Assembly (NCBI GenBank): GCA_964023205.1
Contig: OZ026843.1
Span: forward strand, 12,443,093 to 12,507,092
DNA: 64,000 bases
Direction: 5' to 3'
DNA from: Lutraria lutraria
Taxonomy: Eukaryota > Mollusca > Bivalvia > Venerida > Mactridae
The notes under the pieces are model-generated. The model was not told the DNA's origin. It ran no database searches and saw only the letters and a list, made by a program, of their open reading frames with translations. This document shows positions 56,546 through 64,000 of this stretch, in pieces (position 1 is the stretch's first letter; every line of letters starts with the position of its first letter). Made by a program: the position numbers and the translations under genes.

Positions 56546-57280
56546 GTTTGACTGTAGCTTGAATTATCTTACAGGATGACAACATCCTACTTGCATACCA
56601 TGAAATGATACACCTTACATTAAATCAGTGAGTATATATATATGTGTTAAATTCAATAAAGGCCACATTTTATCTTTTCAGAAAACACTGCACTACATAC
56701 CTTAATTTAGAAAATTAATTATGTTAATTGAAATAATTAATCGACTAAAATAGATGTAATGTTGAAAATATGCATAAACCCCGTGAAAATATATGTTACA
56801 TACATATTAATAGCAGCGTAAGTAGTTGGGAATGAATAATTTGTTCCACGTGGCCACTTAACCAAATCAGCTGACCACTTTTTAAACATTACTTTGTCAT
56901 ATTATATAGGCCTACATGCATTCTTTTGTATGTATTTCTATAATTATGTTTTGTGTAAATGTATTTGTCCTTTTTTGACTGTCATGTGCTTTTTAGCCTT
57001 TATCGGTCTGTTGTAAATATGTATGTGGTATTGTAATAATAAACTATGTTCTATGTTCTATGTTCATGTCCATTGTATAGTAAAATATTAACATTTTAAT
57101 CTGACATGGAACACTAGTAGAAGCAATATTGACATTGGCATACAAAGGTACTAAGTAGTTCGCCTTACAATAACCTTTTTTCAACAACATGGTTGACCTC
57201 GAAGCGTTACGGATATATCCTATAGTTTTCACATAGATATACATGTATAGGCAGAATGAAAACTGATGAACAGATTTTTT

Positions 57281-57467
57281 AAAAACTTTGTATGATCATA
57301 GCATATGATAATAGAAACATTTTAAGCGAAAAATGGGGTCACGGTTCTCATTTTTGAGTTATCTTGCCCTTGAATTTGAAGTTTTGACTTATTTTAGGTC
57401 ATTAAATCTTTTTTTCGCTTAAAATGTTTCTATTATCATAAATTATGCTATGATCATGCAAAGTTTT
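57281..57467. mobile_element. 187 bp inverted-repeat element
   Basis: Arms 57281-57333 and 57409-57467 pair over more than 50 bases with few gaps (ACTTTG; ATGATCATAGCAT; GATAATAGAAACATTTTAAG; CGAAAAA). Confidence 0.85.
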
Positions 57468-58801
57468 AAAAATATATATACATGTATATTACAATAACTA
57501 ATCAGTATGAATCGAAAGGGATAATTCGTATTTAGCAAGTTCGGTGTATCGCGCGTTACAGTTGAACACGACTATCTCCCAACTTATGCATCGGTGTTAC
57601 CGTACAATAATTCAGCGAAAATATACAAAAGAACCGGTTTGGTATATCATGTTTGGTTATGTTTCCGTTTTATATTTGTTATTTATTTACCATCACAATA
57701 ATACAGTGATTTGCATAAAAAACGTATAATGTTTCTTCACGTGACCGAAGTAATATGAGCATGAGCATCCGGGTACTTTTTGATTGTCGTCACGTGACAA
57801 TAATTGCATAAATATGTAAAACCATGTAGTTGCATTCCAAAAACGATCTAAATATACAATATATTATTATACGGCCAATGACATACTTTTGTATTGAGCA
57901 CTTTATAATACAGCTGTACCGTGACGATCAAAATTAAACAACAACAACATGTTGTTATGACAAAGTAACCATGTAAACTACTTGCTGTTTATTTTTAATT
58001 TGTCCAACTCATCTTTGCAGAACTAATCAGACAATACGCTCAACTACTTTAATCTCCGGAATGGCACAATGCAACATTTTAGAGAGCAAACTGCCCTGTG
58101 GACAATTCACTATTTTGACATGAATAAAGACGGTACCCAACAAACAAACGCAATGAAAGAAAATCTACTCTGATCCGTTTCGTTTGGCCTCAGCAAGGTC
58201 AAATCAAATCTAGCGCCCGGCTGGCAAGTGAAAACGTATCATAGAATAAATTCTATTCAAAGTCCATGATCCAATACCACAACAATTAGTCAAACTTTTT
58301 AAGCTAAGCCAGACTCTCTTGTAAGAATTTAACCATCTTTATGTAGTACTTAATGCGACTTAATGACGAGATTTTTAAAAACTTCACTGATACAGCCAGG
58401 GTCTCGCGACTGCGCAACACTTTTTAAGGGCATCCTTATGTACACTGACGCCGATAGAATGACGAGGCCAAGCAATGTTTGCGTTGAAACAACTAGTGTC
58501 CAATATTTGAGTTTTGATAGAACCGTGAATGACGAAAATGTCCGGAAATATTTTCGTACTTCGGGTTTTGCAGTGAGAAAACTTTAAGGTCGATGCCAAA
58601 AAATAGGGACCCGTCGAATAAGGGAGTTGAAAATAATGCTTCTAAGATAGGAAAATGTAATTATATTTGTTTATATTTCAGCTTTATTGTGCATTGTACA
58701 CATGATACAATGTTGTTTATCATTTTAGAACTTAAGATATCAATTACCCCGTAAGCAAGCTTCTTAAGTTTATTCAATTGTCCTTGACACAGATGAGTAT
58801 A

Positions 58802-58988
58802 CAGTACAACCTCTCCAGAGCGGCCTTCTGTAGATCAACAACCTCTCTAACAGCCGCCTCTAACAACACCTTAAAAATTTCCCTAAACTGATATTTACTA
58901 TAAATTTAACCTCTGTATAGCAACAACCTCTTAACAACGATCAATATTTGCAGCTCCCACAGGGTGTTGCTCAACAGAGGTTGTACTG
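58802..58988. mobile_element. pogo-like MITE (copy E)
   Basis: Ends CAGTACAACCTCTCCAGAG and CAACAGAGGTTGTACTG, with TA on both sides. Internal order is partly rearranged (AACAGCCGCCTCTAACAAC). Confidence 0.85.
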
Positions 58989-59376
58989 TATGTCTATGAA
59001 ATAGAGCGCAACTCGTCCGATGTGTTGTATAAAAAATGCATTTCCAGATCGGTTATTATTGCCAGCAGAGACGTATAAATACATATAGTATACAATGTAT
59101 TATAAGTCTTTGTTGCCAGTGATAAATCTTCACTTATCAAGATAGTATCTCGCATTAACATAATTATACTTTACCGTATAATTTACTGTATTGTATAGAA
59201 GTCAAATGAAATCGTATCCTGTTTTTGATCGATGTTTGCATAAAATCTGATGATAATTTGTCGAGATATTTTACATATCTAAAAGTTAATACAGTTGAAC
59301 ACGGTTATGTAGCACTCCCTGGAAACCCGAATAATTACTTTCATTATATCAATATTTCACAAAACATGTACATATA

Positions 59377-59552
59377 CAGTAAAACCCCTCTAGAGGAACC
59401 CTCTCTTGAGCAACAACCTCCCTCCAACAGCATCATGATTTTCCCCTCTACATGATTAAACTATTTATTCAACCTCTCCAGAGCAACAACCTCTCAACAA
59501 CAACATTAATGTTGCTGCTCTCAAAGGGTGTTGCTGTGGAGAGATTGCACTG
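59377..59552. mobile_element. pogo-like MITE (copy F)
   Basis: Ends CAGTAAAACCCCTCTAGAG and GTGGAGAGATTGCACTG with TA flanks. Inside: AGCATCATGATTTTCCCC and AACCTCTCCAGAGCAACAAC. Confidence 0.82.
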
Positions 59553-59837
59553 TATTAAATAATTTCTTATTTTTTGTTATCCGACCTACCCTATTCTTCC
59601 CCGCACCCCTAGACTTGTTACTGTAATACAAGTTTTTTTGTGACTTACTTTAACAAACATATACACATTTCTAATGATTCAAATAACCTGATGTCACAGG
59701 AGTAATATTTGACCAAGGGAAGCAAGGGGACTTCAAAGTTTACGTTATGACTACACGAAAAACATTTTTGTAATTTATTTTTTATACGAACAACATGTAC
59801 TGATATTGGGCGAAATACCCGCAGATCTACACTAGGC

Positions 59838-60607
59838 CAGGGTCTTTCAATTGAATGGTCTGGACTCGTGCTCTTCAGGCGCTTATCTCTGTATAAACAT
59901 CAAGTTGTGCTGACGATACATATCAGAGAGCTTTTTTCACGTGTGTATAGAGAACACACAAATTTTCTATTTCCATTTAGTCAAAAACAAGAAATCGAAA
60001 ATTTAAAATAAAATCATGAATTAACGGAGTATTGATCTTTCTAAAATGTGTTGCAAGCATTTCAGCGATAGATGATTATTAAAGACGGAATCACTTACTA
60101 AAAAAAGTAAAATTGGTCAAACTCAAAATGGCGACTTCGTCAAAAAGGGTCAAATTCATGTATCATTATTCCTTAGCATCGGAATCAATATGAAAAAGTA
60201 ACTGCATGATTTACTTCAACAACCTTTAAAAGACATGAAATTAATCCCGACATCATCACTCTATAACTTAAAAGGGTTATATTTACTTACGAAAAATACA
60301 CGCTTTGCGACAACAATCTAGATCTGGGCTTAAAACGAGTTTTCGTCCATTTATGTACCGTCGGATTTCAACATAAATAAATGGATTTTGTCCTAAGAAA
60401 TTGGTCAAATTAGAAGGAGATACTTACGATCTAACTTTTCGTGGAGCTCTACACCAATAAAATGGTTAGTAATTTGTGAATATTTGGGTATCTATTTCAA
60501 TGCGATCTTCACCGTTTCACAATGACGGCCATCTTGCGCGCGACCACGTGATCGCTACACAACGCTTTAATTTACGGAGTCCAGACCCTTCTATTTGAGT
60601 GACCCTG
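59838..60607. mobile_element. hAT-like element, 770 bp, nested in the Tc1-like element
   Basis: Ends CAGGGTCTTTCAATTGAATG and its imperfect reverse ending TTTGAGTGACCCTG. ACTAGGC flanks both sides (59831-59837, 60608-60614), a 7-8 bp target duplication typical of hAT. No transposase is seen. The right third is CpG-rich and holds CACGTG and GCCATCTTG motifs. Confidence 0.85.
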
Positions 60608-60880
60608 ACTAGGCCAAACTTATAACTAACTGTGCAGTTGAAAAAATGAAACCATTTCTTTATTTGTAAATGAAATTACACCAAATTTTAGAAATATATG
60701 CTTGTACATGATGTCCATAAAATCCAATATCAATTTTTTTAAAAACGCGATAATTCCGTGCGCTACTGTGGCCAATAAGAAAACAACAAAAATGCACGTG
60801 GAATACGTGCAGGCGTAAATTGAAAAAAGTAAAAATGACATATGTGTAGTTCAAACATATGTTGACCTGAAAAACATAAA

Positions 60881-60973
60881 ATGGGTAGATTAGAAATCAC
60901 CGACAGAGGTATAGCCGTCAGACTTATTCAGGCGGGTGTGTCAAAACTAGAGGTAGGTCTACATTTTTCATAA
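60881..60973 (+). pseudogene. Tc1-like transposase, N-terminal helix-turn-helix fragment
   Basis: The frame starts MGRLEITDRGIAVRLIQAGV and continues SKLEVGLHFS before a TAA. It matches the order of Tc1 transposase DNA-binding domains (MGRL...RG...LQAG.S..EVA..F). Only about 30 residues remain, and no catalytic DDE region follows before the right end. A GAG|GTAGGT at 60952 could be read as a donor, but continuous reading fits Tc1 better. Confidence 0.6.
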
Positions 60974-61755
60974 TACCTTGCAAACGATTGATCTGAATTT
61001 ATTGATTTTTACACATTATCTGTATAAATAATTGTTTGCTAATGTAAAATAGAGAAAATATTATTTTGGCAAATAGTTTTTCCGACATATTCTCATTTAT
61101 TTGTCTATCCTTCACAGAGATTTTCGACAATAAATTGTCTGTATTATTTTTAAATGGACTTTATTGCATTAAGAACAGATTAATTAATATTTATTCAAAT
61201 CATTATTGTTTCAATATCTTGAGTATTTTTCTTGCCATAACTCTGTCAATATCACTCTTGTTACCCTATTTTTTGCCTTATTTGTATGCATTCAAACTAC
61301 CGCAGTGTAATAAATCCGCAATGAGTTTGTCGATAATTAATCGATATTTAGCTCTTTAGGTTGCTAGAAGAATACTAACAGCATGTGTAGTGCACTAAGA
61401 AGTATTCTATGTGATAAAATGAAGAAAAACTGTGATTTCTGTTTTTCATTTTTTGTTTTTATTGTTTATGTTATTCGTGATAATGAAATCCGAGATCAAT
61501 TAATTAAAATGCATATTGTTTGTACATCTTTCTTCTATCATTCCTGAAAATTTCAAGGATCTTGCTTTAATAATTCCGGAGATATTGGAATTTATAGAAC
61601 TGCACAGTTATAAGTTTGGCCTAGTGTATTTCTGTTTATGGCCACCAACTATGAGTGAAATGAATGTAATGCTGAGTAGCCGAAAATCTAAGTGCTTACA
61701 AAAAACTGGTGTACGATGATTTTTGTCGCCTGAGATGTAATGTATATACTTGCAT

Positions 61756-61850
61756 ACAGTCATACCTGTGTAAGTGGCCACCTCCGAATAAAGGTCGATC
61801 TGGGAATAAAGGCCCTTCTTTTAAAAACCCTCAATAAAGATCACATTATT
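61756..61850 (+). repeat. Terminal fragment of another pogo/Tc1-like repeat
   Basis: CAGTCATACCTGTGTAAGTG, GCCACCTCCGAATAAAGG and GGGAATAAAGGCCC are typical of element ends with CAGT...ACCT. Similar openings occur at 59296 and 62657 (CAGTCGAACCGGGTTATGAC). Partners were not found. Confidence 0.4.
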
Positions 61851-62029
61851 ATTTTGCCAATGACGGCCTTAGTTCAGAGGGTTGCCTATATTTCAGAACA
61901 GTAAATCTTAACAGCATCTAAAATTTGCCTTTTTACTGATACATGTAAAGATCTACACTTGTCTGAAAGTATTTATTCACCAATTTTGGTGTACTATTCA
62001 AATGAAACGGATATACATTACTAACAGGT

Positions 62030-62281
62030 CAGGCCCGTATAGGAAACAATTTGAAATTAGATGGGGTAATACTAGACTTTGTCTGACAACGGGGGTGGGG
62101 TAGAATTAGTGATAGGCCTTTCAGATAACCATTTCATACGAACTTACTATGGGGGCTAATTGTAGATTTTGTCTGATAACTGGGGGTAAAGTTAGCTATA
62201 GCCCTTTCAAATTACCAATGAATACGAAATTATCATGGGGTTAACTCCCCTAGCCCCCGACTTAGTTCCTACGGCCCTGTA
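62030..62281 (+). mobile_element. Family 'GTAGGAA' (copy 5), with both ends
   Basis: GGCCCGTATAGGAAACAATT on the left and AGTTCCTACGGCCCTGTAC on the right are inverted. The inside repeats TTTGTCTGA-AAC-GGGGG and CCTTTCA-AT-ACCA twice. This copy shows that the family is an inverted-repeat element. Confidence 0.65.
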
Positions 62282-63003
62282 CATGTTTAAATGTATGTGA
62301 ATAGCAGTTATAAAGAAGATACCGAACATGGAGTGTTTTAAAATGTACATCAATCATGTGTTTATACGTGTGGGGTTGTGTTACAGAAAATTAATAGTGT
62401 ATGACATTATCTACTGTTCACACCAGCTGGACATTGTAATATATGAATGGCTGACCGATATTCTTTAGATGTTTTCATCCCATAAAGAGATCACATGACT
62501 AAGATCAACTTATACTGTACATGTATATAGCTTAACCCGAGATTAGTTGCAATATGTTGAAATTTTATACCAAGACGGCCCTAAAAAGCCACTAATTCAC
62601 ATACTTTTCATATTCACGTGGCCTGTTGTCAACAATAAAATTTACTTGCATTTACAGTCGAACCGGGTTATGACATCGCTCCCAAAGACTTAAAGTACAC
62701 AAAAAGGTCATTTCACGCGGAAAAGTGTCGCGCGGGAACAGACGAAAACGCCGCCGTTTTATATGTAACGCTGTCGAGTTTTCTTTATTAGATTGATTTA
62801 CTTCACATTCTGTAACGAAACTTAATTAATTATTGCGTTTATACACAAAAGCAATACACGTACAAAAAAAACATGCCAAAAATAGGTAATCAGTCTGACC
62901 TAACTAATGTAGAATGGAACGGACTAAACTTTTGCTAAAGACGCATGAAGTGCTTCATGATTCAGAATCAAAGTACTTGAAGTACTCATGGAAACTGAGC
63001 TTT

Positions 63004-63385
63004 CATAGACTTGCACTGCAACATGGAGCATGGCGGATGTAGAAAACGTAGTACTTTGGTCCGCATCAAATTCATGCCCGCCGAGCGAGTGCTAGATATG
63101 GAAATCCGAGCGATTCAGCTTCGAAAAACAACAATTTGAACTCGAATTATGTTTTGGCTCACTTAATTTTATACTTACGGACTTTGAAAACGCAACATTG
63201 GGAAAAAAAAGATTTTGCCAAGACATTGACTGCTTTATTGAATTGTTATTCATGTACATGTATATAATTGGACATAGCCGTCACTCGCTCGTTGCGCATG
63301 GATTTTTATACGGACCGAAGTTAACTACGTTTTTCTTCATCCGCATTAAAATAGTTCCCGTCTTATGTTGCAGTGCAAGTCTATG
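63004..63385. mobile_element. 382 bp element with perfect 20 bp terminal inverted repeats
   Basis: CATAGACTTGCACTGCAACA at the left and its exact reverse at 63366-63385. Similarity continues inward with gaps (GGATG, AACGTAGT). The target duplication and superfamily are unclear. Confidence 0.8.
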
Positions 63386-64000
63386 TTAGTTCATTTTCCG
63401 TGAATACTTTCATTACTTTGATTTTAATTTAAAGTTTTAACTTATTGTCGTTATTTTGATACCAGTGTAAACAGTGTAAATCGAATTGATGCAATGCTAA
63501 CAAAAACATCACTTCATTAAACGAAATGCTCACGTGAAGCTTTTCGTTTTTGATATTTTGTTGTTGAATAATAAAATTTTTATCCTTGCAAAAGCAAACT
63601 TTGTTTCAGCTTAAATTACATTGTTTTGTGACGGTAAATGATAACATTGACAGCTACATTTTTATTCAAGCAAAAATAATTCATATATAGGTAATTTAAA
63701 CAAAATAGGAAACAAATTCCTAAAGTTGCGTTTTCATAGTCCTTACGTACATATGTAAAATAACCATTGCCAGCTTTCAAGGCCTAATTTACAAAGTAGC
63801 CTCCCTTGATTTTCGGTCGAAGGGAAGCTTGTGATCAAATTTCGATTATGTCCCTTAGATAAGGACCCTAGATAAACCATTTAAGACCCTAGATAGCACT
63901 GAAATCAGTAGAATCACGGTTCATTAAGCAAGACGCGCATTGCGCCCGCAGGCATGATCTTATCAGTGGTTCATCAAATACAGTAAAACAATGACAGAAA

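Larger units (their letters stand above)
59828..61628 (+). mobile_element. Tc1/mariner-like element, internally decayed, interrupted by a hAT-like insertion
   Basis: The right end (61590-61628) is the reverse of the left end, which is CACTAGGCCAAACTTATAAC then CTGTGCAG; TA lies outside both. The left end is split after ACTAGGC by the element at 59838-60607. A transposase N-terminal fragment lies at 60881-60973. Without the insertion it is about 1.0 kb. Confidence 0.8.
54980..64000. other. Region upstream of the Rh gene, no cellular gene recognised
   Basis: Reading frames here are short, AT-rich and without known motifs. Recognisable content is mobile elements, listed separately. Between 55.2 and 56.3 kb and after 63.4 kb I see nothing. 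Confidence 0.6.

Noticed and set aside
61066..61359. 97-codon hydrophobic frame after the Tc1-like fragment
   Set aside because: AT-rich composition gives the hydrophobic residues; no DDE motif or similarity to a transposase core.

Overview
The window is animal nuclear DNA, AT-rich, with spliced genes, long introns and many short inverted-repeat transposons. The protein families, the GT-AG introns and several repeat types I associate with clams and their relatives suggest a bivalve mollusc; the species is not determined. Two protein-coding genes can be reconstructed exon by exon, and they point towards each other (tail to tail).

Left half, + strand, 8788-27176 (3' UTR to perhaps 29.8 kb): a DYRK1-family protein kinase (orthologue of vertebrate DYRK1A / fly minibrain). 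Eight coding exons are resolved with consistent phases, giving 696 residues up to the stop. Only about 30 N-terminal residues, coded by one or more upstream exons, are not located. All catalytic motifs, the bipartite nuclear signal, a histidine-rich tail and the conserved C-terminus are present. The flanking and intronic DNA here holds few recognisable mobile elements.

Right half, - strand, 54943 down to 42293: a complete Rh-type ammonium transporter (RhBG/RhCG-like) in nine coding exons, 479 residues. The pore twin histidines are H196 and H353. Exon 4 carries a tandem duplication of its 3' end that includes the splice donor, creating an in-frame alternative donor 66 bases downstream.

From about 30 kb to 64 kb the non-coding DNA is crowded with repeats. 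There is a pogo-like family of about 180 bp (at least six near-complete copies plus one split and one partial), a second inverted-repeat family of about 240 bp (five copies), a 2.5 kb element with 67 bp terminal inverted repeats inserted into one of the pogo-like copies, and a TTAA-flanked 525 bp element. There is also a Tc1-like remnant with a transposase N-terminal fragment that was itself hit by a hAT-like element, several tRNA-like SINEs, and three tandem arrays (44 bp, 37 bp and 25 bp units). No further cellular gene is recognised at 55-64 kb.

No prokaryotic, viral, CRISPR or toxin feature is seen. The strongest unusual observations are the duplicated Rh exon end, the nested transposons, and the 2.5 kb element with a possible small two-exon reading frame and a very long hairpin. 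All coordinates, phases and identities were worked out by eye.
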